From the NCBI GenBank assembly GCA_003439945.1, contig QVRM01001221.1, positions 124,001-188,000 of the forward strand: a DNA stretch of 64,000 nt, in the 5' to 3' direction. The notes under the pieces were generated by a model. That model was given only the letters and a program-made list of their open reading frames with translations. It had not been told where the DNA came from and did not search any database. This stretch comes from Dermanyssus gallinae (lineage: Eukaryota > Arthropoda > Arachnida > Mesostigmata > Dermanyssidae). Below, piece after piece: positions 1-13,293 of the stretch (the stretch's first letter is position 1; each line of letters starts with the position of its first letter). A program made the translations under genes and the position numbers.

Positions 1-497
1 TGGCGTTCAAGGTACCCGTGGAGCCGAACGCGCGTGTGCGATAGAGTCGTCGTAAGACGGGGCGTAGTTACAACCATTTCCTGCCTTTGAAACTGCTTTC
101 CTCTCACTTCGGTCCTGTTGGTCCTATGGCAGTGGTCGTAGAAATGGTACTAAAATGAAATTAATCAAAAGCCACGGATGGCCAACCAAGATCAAAATCG
201 AACATAAATAGTGCTGTTAAGGTGCGGGTACGTCATTGCAGCTTTTTGCGGCCTGATTTTTGAGCAGCATTTTTCTGGATTTGTCTTCCGAGGAATCGAT
301 CCGGGACAACCTACACTAGTGGCAAATAAAACTCTAGAAATCGTAACAGGACGCAACGCAGGGTGCGCGAAGGACTATAACGACGTTTGGTAACGGCCTC
401 ATTAAACTGAATCATAAGTATCGGTACCTCATGGAAGTTCTCAAGTCTTCATGCACTCCAGTGTTAAGGAAGAAAGAGATGGCCAATCATCTTGAAA
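1..497. other. no recognisable gene
   Basis: Only one short open frame (211-393) lies here. It has no recognisable motif, no convincing splice partners and no match to a family I know. It may be the flank of the LINE fragment that begins just after it. Confidence 0.4.
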
Positions 498-499
498 CT

Positions 500-948
500 A
501 TATGGCACATCCCAGAAGAGCTTTCAGCTGCCTGTCTCGTCTGCCAATCTGCTCGCTAATGAATAGACGAATTTTTTTGGGAAGTTTGGTCCAGATGGTC
601 GGCAGGTTGTACGCGAGAGCACGACGAATGGACTCCTTTAGAGCTACCGGTCTCACAAATTCCGTTACACGTCGAGTTGTGCGCCTTACAGCAGCTTTTA
701 TAGAAAAAGCAGCATGATCCAGAATAACTCCTCTATACATCTTAAATGCAAGTAAGGCAATTTTTACTCTGTAAATATTTCGTAGCGGCAAAAGCTTAAA
801 GTCATGAAAACACTTACGAACCGAATCGCTACGGCGCAAGTTAAAAGCTGCCCTAAGGGCATCATTCTGAATGACCTACGTCCTATGAGTTATACCCCTA
901 TTATGAATTCCCCAAATAAAGATACCGTAACAAAGTATTGACACTAAT
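500..948 (-). mobile_element. non-LTR retrotransposon (Jockey/CR1-like) C-terminal fragment
   Basis: Read on the minus strand, the conceptual protein starts with a YGIFIWGIHN stretch and continues into RAAFNLRRSDSVR, then VRPVALKESIRR and NLPTIWTKLPKKIR. These are the typical blocks after the reverse transcriptase of Jockey/CR1-type LINEs (YGIxxWGN, then RRDSV, then a WNxLPxxIR terminus). One stop interrupts the frame near 880; the rest is open from 839 to 498. The upstream catalytic palm is absent, so this is a 5'-truncated dead copy, as is usual for LINE insertions. Confidence 0.7.
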
Positions 949-981
949 TGCATCTTATACATCATAAGAAGTCCCTCAACA

Positions 982-1165
982 GGTACTCCTATTTCTCATA
1001 GATGACGAATAAATTAAATTACCGCATAGCATTTAGGCACAAGGACATTTTTCAATTTCAATTTTAATCATGTTTTTCAATTTCAATTTCAATCATGTCA
1101 TCTTAGCGTCTCATGTAAAGTTAAGCCCAGACCTAAAGGGCACTGTCGGTCTCCTCCTTATACCC

Positions 1166-1203
<38 letters not shown>

Positions 1204-1332
1204 CCCGACAGTGCCCTTTAGGTCTGGGCTTAACTTAACATGAGACGCTTAGATGACATAGTCACTTAGATATCCTTGCGCCTAAATGCTATGCGGTATT
1301 TTAGTTTATTCATCATCTATGAGAAATGGGAG

Positions 1333-1340
<8 letters not shown>
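982..1340. repeat. large foldback (inverted repeat) with a (TA)n core
   Basis: Two arms of about 150-170 bases face each other across a (TA)n tract at about 1169-1202. The inner arm at 1092-1151 (containing AAGCCCAGACCTAAAGGGCA) is matched inverted at 1203-1253. The outer arm at 985-1046 (with CGCATAGCATTTAGG) is matched inverted at 1275-1338. Small indels separate the arms. No coding sequence is inside. It could be a foldback/MITE-type element or an inverted duplication. Confidence 0.75.
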
Positions 1341-1364
<24 letters not shown>

Positions 1365-4260
1365 AACCGCAGAGAGTCTTACTGTCAAATTTCCGCCACC
1401 GGGCAATCAAAGTACCGCGTCGCAGTATGCGTTTATTGCCCGCAGAGAGCACAAATAATTGCGGCCGAGAGAGTCATATTCAGTTCATAGAATATAGCTT
1501 AATAACCGAATGCCTATACAATGCTCACTGGCAATGAGCTTAAGCAAATATGTTAGTTGTGAAGAGAAATGCTTCACCTTATTCTAACGGGGGCACCGCT
1601 GCTGAAGCCCCCGATGCACTGCTTATTATTCTATAGTCGACGCCTCCACCACACACTCCCTACTACTAACACCAAAACCGTCTATCTTCACGCTGAGTTA
1701 GGCATGGGCACACGTCGAAAACGTAGATGCCGTTTCGTCCTTCTACGTTTTCAACCTCCGTGTGCACCTCTGAGGTGGCCAAAACGTTTAGAGAGATGCT
1801 TTCAAATCTCCGGCATGTTTATTATGTAAATTATTATTACTATAATCTTCATTATCATCATCATCATCATTACCACAGCACCATTAGCATCCGTATAGGT
1901 AGACGGAGGAGGGGCGTAAGGACACTGTTGTTGGACCTGCCTGTCTTCCGCTAGACGAAGCTTGGCCAACACCAACGTTCTGAATGCCGCCGCGATTGGA
2001 CCAACTATTGTCTCCTGCCGAGGCAAACACGCGACACGGCGTTTTGTCTCCGGTCCTGTCTGTTTGCCAGTCGTCTTGCGGCAGACCCATGCACGAAACG
2101 TGCCGCAACGGATCTTCCAATCAGAGTGTCCGTAACAACACGATGTCCCGCCTGCTGCTGCTGCTGCCCTTGCCGTCGTCGCCTTACACTAGTGTTGATG
2201 TCCTACCACTCAACAAGATCGCGCAGCGTTCCTCGTGTCGACAGAGGCAAAGGACGACGACGACGAACCGAGAAACGACAGCGTAAGCTCTCTATATGGC
2301 TGTGTCTTAATTTTTCTCCACCTTGTCCACCCTTCGTCAGTCCCTTGGTGTTCCCTTTAGTTATTCCTCTCTCTCCTTCTCTGACTACCAACATAACTAT
2401 TTGTCTCTCTATGCCGTATCTCCTTCCTGATTCTCGATCTCTCATTTTGTTCCATAAACAGTCTCTGTGGCCCCTCCCTCGCTACCTCTTCGCCCGTTTC
2501 CCCATCATCGTCGCCTTCCCCATTCCCACACCCTTTATTCTTATTTAGTCTTCGTTAAACAAGGCGACGACGGGCTAGCGAGGTTGCCCCATCATCGTCC
2601 ATGCCGTCCTCCTCTGTCGGCTGTGGACAGCAAAGGAGGCAGCAACGTCCTGTGCGCTCGTCCTGTGCGCGGGCCTTCTTCCACCTCCTCTACCACCATC
2701 GTGGCGCATAGGCGCCACCATCGTGCTGTCGTGCCCGGCGGCGCGGCGTTGGTGGAGCGTTGTCGCATTGTAATGCTAATAATACCTAGTCGGCCAAGCC
2801 AAGCGACGCCGCTGCCTATTTCCAAGGAGGAGATTAAACAGCCCTCTGCAAAGAGTTCAGCCACCGATTTCTGCCGGCTGCCTTAGGTGCCTCGCTTGGA
2901 CGAGTGCGTGCGTGCGTCCGTGCTTACGTTTGCTCCCGGTCTGTGTGTCTGTCGGTTCGTTTGTCCGCGGCAATCCGATCTACATCGAACCTCATCATCG
3001 AGACTCGTGTTCTGTATGCTGTGTAGACACCACGGATAACACGGTAGACGATGGATGGGCCTTCCTTCGCGTCCTTTCGCTATATCTCTCTCTCTCCCTG
3101 TCTCACTTCCCCTTCGTGTGTCTGTCCTCCTTAGACGTTAGACATCTCTCTGCTCTCTCTATGTCTCTTTCTCCCACTCGATCTATTTATACATGTGCGT
3201 GCACGTATATATGCTTGCGTACGTGCACACATACATACATACATACCTACATGCATAACTATATGTACACGCATGCAGATAGCGCTCGCTGGCCACTCGT
3301 GGAGCGGGCCAGAAGATAGACACTCACTGCGCCTTTACCCACTCTTCCGCACGAGCCCTAGTTATAGTAGTAACGGTAGTAGCTGTTGTAGTAGTAAGTA
3401 GTAGCACGAGGGCTATTGAGTGAGATACAACCACATCCATCCCTATACGTTTTTCAAAATCGTCTAAGATCTTGTCAGTAACGTAAAACAAAAGTGTTAA
3501 TATAATTTCACACTTCTATTCAGATAGAGATAAGGCTTTGTCGCAATATACTTTTCTGCACAAAATCGACATCACGCTGCGTCATCTCGGAAGCCCAGCT
3601 GGCAAATTTTACCCATAGAGAGGACAATTAAAATGTGTTGAATTGTTAGCATTTGTTAGAATATTTATTGATATCTGCGTTCTTTTTTTTATTTATATAA
3701 GTTCGTTATGTTAGCACTTTGGAGTGGACAATTGTCTCCGATTTGTTAGAATTATAGTGTTGCACTTTTGGCTAGTTTATTCAAGACTGTCAAAGGCGTA
3801 TTTTTGTAAACTTCAATTGTTCATTTATTTCTGTGTATATAAAAGCGATTGCCGTATTATGAATTTATATCTGGATCGTTGATCATATTGAAATTCTATT
3901 GCAAAACACTTTAACCTATTGCTCTTGGTTCGCGGCTCTAAGACGAAACTTTTTCATGGCGTCGAAATTTTTAATAGGATTGCATGCACTTTCCATTCAT
4001 ATACTTGTTTTCTTCACAATTTTAAAACAGCTGCACCTTAGCTAAATGAACCGTTCCCAAAGGCTCAAGTTGATTGCATAGGGAAAATAGAAATGCAAGC
4101 GTTAACAACAAACACTTAAATACAGGACACCACAGGATATTTATTTTGAAGAACTTATTTAGTACGACTATTTCCAACCAACGTTGGTATCTAACAGGAA
4201 TAAGTAAATTCACTGTCACTCCTAGATAAGACATTTCCGCTCCGGAAAAATTCTACTTTT
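1341..4260. other. gene-free stretch; low-complexity, GC-rich 1.6-3.4 kb
   Basis: From 1560 to 3420 the sequence is rich in short triplet and dinucleotide runs (CATCAT, CTCTCT, ACAT, GTAGTA). It resembles the upstream regions of the recognised genes in this window, so it may hold a promoter or non-coding first exon of a gene outside. All open frames are short and low-complexity. From 3420 to 4260 the DNA is AT-rich and I recognise nothing in it. Confidence 0.4.
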
Positions 4261-4279
4261 AACTACATTCACCACCCCT

Positions 4280-5690
4280 ACGTCTGGCGAAACTGTAGAC
4301 CCCCTTAATCAACAAGTGCCTACGATATTCATAACGCCTGGCTGGGGTGCATGCTGTAGGTGATCTGCAAGGGCAAGGGTGATCCGATGGACCCATCGTT
4401 CTAGCGAGGGATGTCGAACAAGAACTGCTTTCGAGTCTTCTACGAGTCGTCTTCCTTTTGAAAGACAAAGTGTTATACCGCAACACCACCATGGCTTCCG
4501 TCGTGGCCATTCGACGATGACGGCATGCTCGGAATTTCTTCAGGAAGTGGAAACCAACCTCAATCGTTGTTAGGCACCTGCCACTCTATATTGTATTAGT
4601 CAACAAAAGACCGTTTTAATGACGGTCTTTGATAAGCGCCGAGGCAAATTTAGATCGAGAAGCTGGCCGCGGCTGGAGTGGGACCACGGATCTTTCGCCT
4701 GCATTTTGTCGGTGCTAGTAGTAGGAGTAAGCGAGCACAATCCCTTCCAGCAGATCACGGGTTACCAGCAGGGAGACGACTTGAGCCAGTGTTTCTCAAA
4801 GAACCTCCTAAGTGATCTATCAATCTTTGTTCGGGACTTTTCCGCGTTTTTTGTACGCGGATAATCTTGTGATCTACAGTCAAGCATACGTTGACCTAAA
4901 GAGATATCTGCGGTCACTCGTGACGTACAACACAGAAAACGCAAGTTTTTCTCATACCACATCAACGTCATATAAGATGAAAACCATGAAGTTTCGCTTG
5001 GAGGGCCGATTGCGACGTTCGGATATTTCTTTCTTGAATAGATAAGACCAGTAAAATTTGGCTCCAGAGCTGTCTTCCTTAGGCCTGGCACTTAGGCCCA
5101 GCGATACCTTCTTCGCAGCTCGAACATCTTGGCTGGCCAGTACTAGCACAGACGCTATGGTATTTACTGCATGCCCTTAGAAGCTCTCCGTCCAAATGGC
5201 CTTAATTCTCTTTAACATGAAGGTCGCACCAGTAGCCACATATGGCATCGCACAGCGAATATCTTTCTGCAGCGCAGTAGATAGCGCAGACAGCCTGGAT
5301 AAATCAAAGACGAATTTTCTCTCACGGGTCCTTGGACCTTCTAAAACTGCCCAAAATCGTACCTACTGTCTTTCTCAGTCGATACCATCCAGGATGTCAC
5401 CTATAGATTCAAGCTTTTTCAGACACTACCTGTTACACAGTATCGCGAGTCAAACCGCTGAAAATGTAGGCAAAGTTCTACTGACTTTTACACGACGCTA
5501 ACGGTTCAAACTGGATGACCCCTTCTCATGAAAAACGGCATATTGTAACTCGATCTTTGGTGCACAGGTTTCACTATGAGCTATGCCTACGCAAGGGCTT
5601 CCACGAGCCCGACCCCAAGTGTGTGTTTATTGTAGACTGACGTGCTCCAGATACCAACATGCATGTCATGCAGCTGCAAATGTATTATAC
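4280..5690 (+). mobile_element. degraded LINE reverse transcriptase (family A)
   Basis: Three frames together give reverse-transcriptase blocks in order. HHGFRRGHSTMTACSEFL lies at about 4470-4540, and ITGYQQGDDLS at about 4755-4790 (the GxxQGDxLS block). YADNLVIYSQ lies at about 4850-4885 and replaces the usual YADD catalytic motif. KVAPVATYGI is at about 5218-5250. A Cys/His-rich tail (CVYCRLTCSRYQHACH) lies near 5610-5660, resembling the terminal zinc knuckle of some LINE proteins. Frameshifts and the altered YADD show the copy is dead. The same family occurs at 14460-15010 on the other strand. Confidence 0.75.
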
Positions 5691-5699
5691 AATTGTATT

Positions 5700-6090
5700 A
5701 ATGCCAAATGATGATATCAATAAAATACATTTGTTGGGGTGCATTGCAAACAAGCCCCATCTTTATATGTGATTTACTGACAGCTACTACGACCCCAAAA
5801 GGCCTGAGGATATTAACGAATGGAAGTCGTATTTGCATTACAAATTTCCATCTGTGTGGGCCTAAAAGGTAGCTGTTCACAATGCCGCCCCGCAGATTTC
5901 GTTCACAGAAAAACGCCTGAGGCGTCCACGCCCGCGAGTCATATGCGGATTCTCGCTTGCCCAACAATCGGTGTTGTGCTCATAAAGCCCGGTTTTGTGC
6001 AAGGCAAGTTTCATCGGTAAAAAGCGCAAGGGCAGGGAACTCCGCATTTGCTTCAACTTACCGCCGAAACCTGCTACAGTAGACAACCGT
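5700..6090 (-). mobile_element. Tc/mariner-like DDE transposase remnant
   Basis: Minus-strand frames give ALALFTDETCL (first-Asp block) near 6020, then CWASENPHMTR near 5950, then GGIVNSYLLGPHRWKF near 5870-5840 and LPFVNILR. This order fits the middle of an IS630/Tc/mariner-type transposase. At least one frameshift separates the blocks, and neither end nor terminal repeats could be found. It is a pseudogene fragment with no neighbouring partner. Confidence 0.6.
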
Positions 6091-9000
6091 CATCCATCGC
6101 TTGTTATCTGAATCCACCAGAGCTTGAACTTCCTGCCGTCGATACGGGTGTAATCGTGCGGCTCCTCCAAAACACTCCAAATGTACTGCGACTCACAAAC
6201 ATGTATGGTCGTAAAGTTATGGTTATGAGGTAATAAACTTAAGCGCTAATAATAGAACTTCAATTTTTGTGAATTTCCCTATGAACGACCATGTCGCATA
6301 TTCAGAAGGGAGGTAGAATATTGACGAACCAGATGGAGTCGTTAGCTTCCCTATAGGAAAATTGGTTGTCTCGCAATCGCACATGTTTTTCTTCTATGTT
6401 GGGTAATCATATCAGTGTCACAAATTATTTTATTTTTAAACAAATATTTGCTTCGACCAGCTCTACAATTATCTACATTATTTTCTAAATTATTTTCGGT
6501 CTCTCCTTAGATATAGATATATTTATACATTACAAAACCATGTATTATTAGAGCTTGCTGTAGTTGTGTCTTATTGTATATGTAGCAGGTCACCGACACA
6601 GGTAAATATGTAGCAGGTGATATATTGCTTTTTCTCATAAGCCGCGAAGTGACTTTATACGAGCCTGCCAGGGAAAAAATATTAATTGCAAACTCGGTTC
6701 GATACGGTATGGACTGAGAGTGGCCTAGCAAACAGGCATGCGTGTTATTTACTCAGCCATATCGATGTATCATTATCCATATGATGCAACGCTGATGATG
6801 GAAATGGCGATGCTTACGGTACTCGTGTCTCTTGGATGCATATCTTTCTTCCATATTCAAGAATGTCTGCAGCTAACTTCCGGTAGCGACGTCGTTGTCA
6901 GTCAATAACGGCGCCAACCCTATACAATGCTTTCCGAAAACGGTGCTTTCTATCAATCGTCGACGTCTGATTCGTCATTATCGTTGAGGCCATTGTCTTT
7001 AGTTGTTGTTGTCGTCGGATGTCAGGATCTCAATATTTCCGGCCTTCAGTGCATTGAAGATATGCTTCTAGATGAGGTCGAAGCCCGTAGGGGACGGATG
7101 ATGGTCGAGAATTAAGAAAAAGACAACCTCCTTATTTTTTTATTCTAGCTGTTGTTGTCTGCTTTGTCGTTACAAGCGACCTTATTGACGTTATTTGTGT
7201 TTGCCTGCTTCGTCATTATCATCGACGTCATCATCGATAGTTGTTGTCGTGTGACTGCTTCGTCATAATCATCGACGTTCTCGTCATTGTCGCTGTCGTA
7301 TTTTTCGTGGTCGCTGGTTGTTGCTGTTTAGTTTGACAACGATGTTGTTTGCCTATGGAAATGACCCGTACGGGTTGCCAGCAGGCATGCATAGCAGCAG
7401 CATAGCCACCACTGCATTTCCACACGACGCACGAGTTCTCCATCTTCTGCTGGGTTCTTTCACCACCACCACCACCACCACCAGCAACCCCCCGGGTGCT
7501 TCCACTAGCCTAGCCAGCGTCTCCTCATGGACCCCTCATGCGAAGTTGTCGGCCCGCGTGTTGTTAATTCGTCTAAGGACCTTATTGGCATCGGCGTTGG
7601 CCGCCAGTTATCGTAGATACGAACGGTGTAGACGGGTTTACAATGCTCGCTAGTCGCTGTGAACTCGCGATATGGGTTTAGGTCTATTCTCGTATGCGTA
7701 CGAAACGTGTGCTTGCGTCCGTATCCGTGTGCTGGGAAGGTTAAACATTGGACAGGTACACAGAGAGAGGCGGAGAGCAAAACAAAGAAACCTGGGAAGT
7801 GGAAGATAGGCTGGCACGAGTTCGAGAGAATAGGAGATGGGGCGGGGTGAGGGGGGAAGTATACGTTAACGCGGCTCCTTCGTTGTCCGGCAATTTGCCA
7901 ACCTAGAATCGCCGCTCGCAGAAGATCGGAGACACTAGAGGAGAGCAGCCAAAGAGTGCTACAATGGTGGTAGCGACCTCTTGTTGGATGGAGCAATGCC
8001 TGTGTCGCCTCTTCGTCATCGACGACCCTGTCGTTGTCGTTGGGCTTATTTGATGTTGTTATTGTTATTGTTGTTGATGGGGTTGTTTGCTGTTGTTGCC
8101 GTTGTTGGGGTTGTTTGCTCTTGTTGCCGTTGTTGGGGTTGTTTGCTCTTGTTGTTGTTGTTGTTGCTGTTGTCGTCGTTGTCGACGTCGTCATCGACAG
8201 AGACGGTAGCGGCTCCGTCATCTGGCCGGAGCGAGCGCAAAATGTTTCGACAGACCGGCGCAGCAGCAGCAGCGGCGGCGGCGGTGGAGGCGGCCGCATC
8301 CGTGGTCTTTGATATGGAGATGACGATCGGGCCGAGCCGAGAACCATGTTTATCGCACTCGCCACTACCAGGGCCAGCCTGCCCGCTCGCCCGACCGTCC
8401 GTTCGTCACAATGGCCTCGAGGGTCTAACTCGAGGCCCGGCGAGATAGGAGACAGGAGAAGACTACACGCTGACTGATACAGACAAACACAGAGACGCGC
8501 ACACAGCCACTCACACACCGATACACACGCACTCACACACACACATTCACATAGGCCACCACACGGGGGCGCAAACACAAGGTCTATATAGACGAGAGGA
8601 CGGTTCGGATCGCCGTTGGGCGACGCGGATTCGCTGGAAAGATTCCATAGTACCCGCCCCGTTTATCTTCTCCTACACTCTTCTTCTTTTCTCGCTCTAT
8701 ATCTTTATACCTCCCCCGTCTCCTCATTTCCCTCCCTCTCTCTCTCTCTCTATTCCTCTCAGTGTATATATCGATATATGTCGCTCGCTCGCTCGTTCGC
8801 TTGCTATCTCAGGCTGTCGTCTGCCTTGTCCCTTCGACGTCTGTACGAGGAACTTATAGGAGATTAGCATTTGAGTCGTGGAGTCCACCGCTACAGCGAC
8901 GTCGGCGGCGGGTGAACGCGTCGCCTTGCCTCGGCGGTTTCAAAGAAGCTCGAGATCCGGATCTAGCCGCTTGAATCGGGTCGATAGACAGAAACAGGAC

Positions 9001-11140
9001 AGGAGGACCCTGAAGCTTATAGTTACGCCCCCCCCCCCTTCCCCCCTACGTCTGACTACACCTACCACGTTGATCCCTCAGCGAGTCCGAGACGCCAGGA
9101 TCCAACCTTTAACTGAATTGAGTGGGCGCTCACCAACACACCAAAAACATTCATTAGCGTACGGACGCTTACTTTTGACACTCGCCGATCAACACAGATG
9201 CGGCACTTGGTTTTTAGCTTGATTTTCTCTTTCATCTCTCTTTCTCTTGCACACACTCGATCATGATCTCTTTCTCTTGCACACACTCGATCATGATCTC
9301 TTTCTCCTCCCCCCCCCCGCCACTCTCTCTAGCTTTTTCTACCTACGCAGCGATCTCCCAGAGGACCCACAGGGACCTACACGCAAAGCGTGTGTAAGCG
9401 CGAAAAGACATGTCAACCCGTTGTATCGCCCGTTTAGCGCTTTCACTGGTTCACAGCATTCGCCCCATTGTACCGCGTAGTTGAACGCAGACGAGTAGAG
9501 CAACGTCCCGCCACGCTGCTGCCGCCCCTGCCAACGTCTTTCTATCGATTATCATCAACGTCCAAAAAGCGGGCCATCAGAGCGATCTGTTTACTTCACG
9601 CTGGGATCATGCTGCAACAAAGGCACACCATGTGTCTGTACAGGCAGAGTACAATAAAGCCGAGCCTCGATCGAGCACAGTACTGCTGGTTCTTTTGCGA
9701 ACCCCACGCATTCGTGACGATCATAATGGTTCTGTCGGCCATAAGCACATAAGCTCGATAGATCCTCATGACCCACTGGGATACGCCTAAAAACAGTACG
9801 CCCCCTAAAATGTGTTAAATACAAAATTAGACCCCTACATTGTATAATGAACTACGACGTTTGTATGCTCTTTTTTGTTTCCACCTCTTAAACTATGTAG
9901 ATATTGATTTCCTTTTACTTGCTTCTTTAGTTAACGTCTCGTTGAACATGCAGGTTAATGCTATGCGAAAAAGTATATTATCTACTGATATAGAATCCGG
10001 AGAATAAAGAACTGCTGCTTAAGAATATCCCGCCTGAACAATTCGAAGCATTCAGTCGATAATGCTTGTAGTCAGATCGTGGATCAGATGGGCAAGGAAG
10101 AACTTAGCTCCTGTAAAAACTCCCACTGGAGGCCCAATTATATCGAAGCTTGCCTTAACAGTTCCGTTCTTTCCAAGCGGCTCACTGTATCAGATCCTAT
10201 AACACACATGCGTGTGACGACCTTCTACGAATAGAACTTTTTCGTGACCCTGGGTTAAACCCTGTCTCCTGGAATAACCTACCCGCTTTTCAGTTGCAAA
10301 GTGCCGGACAAACTGTACAGCGGCAGTGGTCGGACAGTGTACTTCGTACCGTTTCGTCGGATTTGAGGAACGCACTAGGCCAGAAATTATCTGTCAGAAA
10401 TACTATTAATGGAAAACATCCATCATCATGGACAATAAATGGGCGCCGAAGAATGCAAACACTGTTTAGTCAATCAGAAAGGAATGGCCACTCTTTTTTG
10501 AAATTCTTAATGCATTATTTTTGTTAACTACCCACAGGGCCCCAACAACTTAGGGGTCGAATTGCTACTATTGCCTATCCACCTTATTCTTTCTCTCTCT
10601 CTTTGGTTCTTCGTGACTTCGCTTTATTTTCAAACTTCAAGGTCGGGCTCGGACGAAAGAGATCTTCGTCCAATGATGAGGTCATTGCGCTGTGGAATTT
10701 GGACACTTTAAGCCCTCCTATTCTTTACAAAAGATTAAAAATTGGAATGCCGCTGCTCTAAATGTGCGTGGCTCTAAAGAGACTGAATCGAAAAATCAAC
10801 TAATTTACTTGCAAATAAATATATTTATTGCTTTTTTTACCTTTCTTATGGAATGCCCCGTATTTTCTTAAGGCGGAACATAACCATTAAATGTTACGTT
10901 GCTTTACAGTAGTACAAACGCAAATTGTTCAGCAGGGTGAGAACAAATAGACTCTTCCAGAGAAAAATCTGTATTGAGACATATATATTTCGTTGTCTTT
11001 AGTTTACTTGTTTCCACTGCGCAGCTTATCGGTAACATCGCGCGTGAGAGGTCCGAGCTTGTTAAGAGCAGTAGAGCCTCTGTGGTGACTACTCTGTGTG
11101 CTTCCACCGTCGCCGCCACGACAGGAGTAATCAGTGTTAG
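6091..11140. other. gene-free stretch with simple-repeat-rich 6.9-9.5 kb block
   Basis: The part at 6930-9480 is dense in GTT/GTC, CAG, ACA, CTCTCT and CACACA runs and in CpG. It is similar to the regions upstream of SEL1L and PARL, so it may be a promoter or untranslated first exon of an unseen gene. Part of it is open for 357 codons on the minus strand (7505-8578), but the product is poly-Thr/Asn/Pro-type low complexity. 6100-6900 and 9800-10800 hold nothing I recognise. A reverse-strand AATAAA near 10824 could end the CENPS transcript. Confidence 0.4.
9228..9305. repeat. two-copy tandem repeat of about 30 bp
   Basis: The block TCTTGCACACACTCGATCAT is present twice head-to-tail (about 9245-9266 and 9275-9296), within a pyrimidine-rich run. 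It lies inside the simple-repeat-rich region and has no coding value. Confidence 0.8.
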
Positions 11141-11317
11141 CTATTCGAGTTGACTAAGATCAATCACTTCAGCTGCCTTTTCCTTGGCCAGAATAGGCTT
11201 CGTCGACGCTTCGGCCACGCCAGTAGCGGCGCTCGCTCCAGGAACAATTAACTTGTCCTGCTTCTCCTCTTTAGCTTCTTTTGCCACGTTTTTCAGTTTA
11301 TTAGCTGAAATGTCACA

Positions 11318-11356
<39 letters not shown>

Positions 11357-11817
11357 CTTTGCTGTGTTGTGAGTGACAACTGCGGTACTTATTACGGTAT
11401 TGAACAAATTCATCCTACAATCCTTAGCGTGGAGCCGCTAATGCATTTGCTGGGAAATTGCAACCTTACATAACTACAGTTAAAATATAAATAAGATCCC
11501 CAAGCCTAAGCATATATATATAGGCGAGACACTCTGCTGGAAAGTCCTCCGACGTCATTAGCCGTGCGTCCGACACCGTCTCGACAAATAGTTGGTTTGT
11601 ATCAAGGACTTGTTATTTTGTTTAGCCAGTGATTCTTAATAAAACTAAGAGCATATACATACATACCATAAACACTTACCTAGCGATGGATTGCGGCGAG
11701 CGCAGAGAATGACATCATCGGTTGTCACTTTAGTTCGCTTCGCATGCTTGGAGAATGACTCGAGGTCCTTTGCCAGGATACCAATTCTAGGAGATACCGC
11801 GTTTTTTAATACAAGAA

Positions 11818-11878
<61 letters not shown>

Positions 11879-13206
11879 TGTGATGATTTTTTATTCATTT
11901 ACAATGCGTTTGCACACTCGGCAGTGCTTGCCTATATATATATGGCACGCTTTTACCGCTAATAGGAACTGCAACTTTTCGACTGCTAGCACTCAATATA
12001 TTATGGTGATTGGCCGTTGCGATTTCGTTTGATAGCTTTTCCCGTGCAACGTATCGGCGTGATTTTTAAAAATGGAGAAAAAGAGTTTCGAGTGGTTATC
12101 AAGCATTTTTATTTCAAAGGTTGGAATGCGACCCAAGTAAAAATTGAGTTAGACGAGACGTACAGTAACTCTGCGCCATGTTTTGCCACTGTTTCCAACT
12201 GGATTAATGTGTTAAAAAGAGGTCGCAGGAGCACCGATGATGAACTACGTCCAGGAGGCCAAAAAACGGCAACTGATGAGGAAAACGTAGAGAAAGTGCG
12301 AAAAATTCTTGGCACAGATAAGCGAATGAACATTAAGGAAATAGCGGAGGCATTAGGGATTAGTTTAGGCAGTGTGCATTTTATCCTACACGAAAACTTG
12401 AAGATGAAAGAGCTTAGAGCAAAATGGCTGCCGCATTTGCTCAACCAAGGCCAAAAAGACGCGCCTGTTTTGGCTTTACAGCGAAATTTGGCCAAGATGT
12501 CGAACAATCTGTCGGATTTTTGTTGCAGATTCATGACCGTCGATGAAAGCCGGGTTCATCACTACACTCCCGAGACCCAAGAAGCATCTTGCCAATGGTG
12601 TGCACCTGATGAAGGACCTCCGAAGAAGGTGCGGACAACGGCATTGACCGGAAAGGTGATGGCTACAGTTTTTTAAGACCAACGTAGAATAATGCTGGTC
12701 GACTACCTTGAGAGCTGTAAAACGATCACAGGAGAATATTATGCAAGACTGTTGGACTGCCGTTAGCAAGAACTCATCGTGAAACGGCCCGCTTTGCAGA
12801 AGAAGATTGTCCCGTTTCACCAGGGCAATGCTCCTGCACACAAGTCCCGGCAAGCATCGGCAAAACTGGCCCAACTGAGGTTCGAACTTATTAAACAACC
12901 CTCCTATTCTCCAGACCTGGCCCCCTCTGATTATTTCCTCTTCGGACATTTGAAGAATAGTCTCGGTGGAAAGCGTTTTTCCAGCAATGAAGAGGTTAAG
13001 GCTGCTGTCAATGCCTATTTTCAGTCTAACGACGCGGAATTCTACTCAAGAGGTATGAAAGCTCTGAAATCTCGGTGGGAAAAGTGTATTGAGCTTCTCG
13101 GGGAGTATATCGAATAAAAAAAATTTTAAAACATGATTTGGAAAATTCTCGGTTTTTATTCTAAGAACTTATTGAACTACCTGTATATATAAAGCCCGCA
13201 AACATT

Positions 13207-13293
<87 letters not shown>

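Noticed and set aside
7505..8578. Longest unexplained open frame in the first 18 kb (357 codons, minus strand)
   Set aside because: The product is runs of Thr, Asn, Gln, Pro and Cys/Val from simple repeats with no domain; both strands are open here because of triplet repeats. Not supported as a gene.
9591..9800. Minus-strand frame with a hydrophobic, Cys-rich stretch
   Set aside because: No homologue recognised, no splice partners, and it borders simple-repeat DNA; too little to call a gene.
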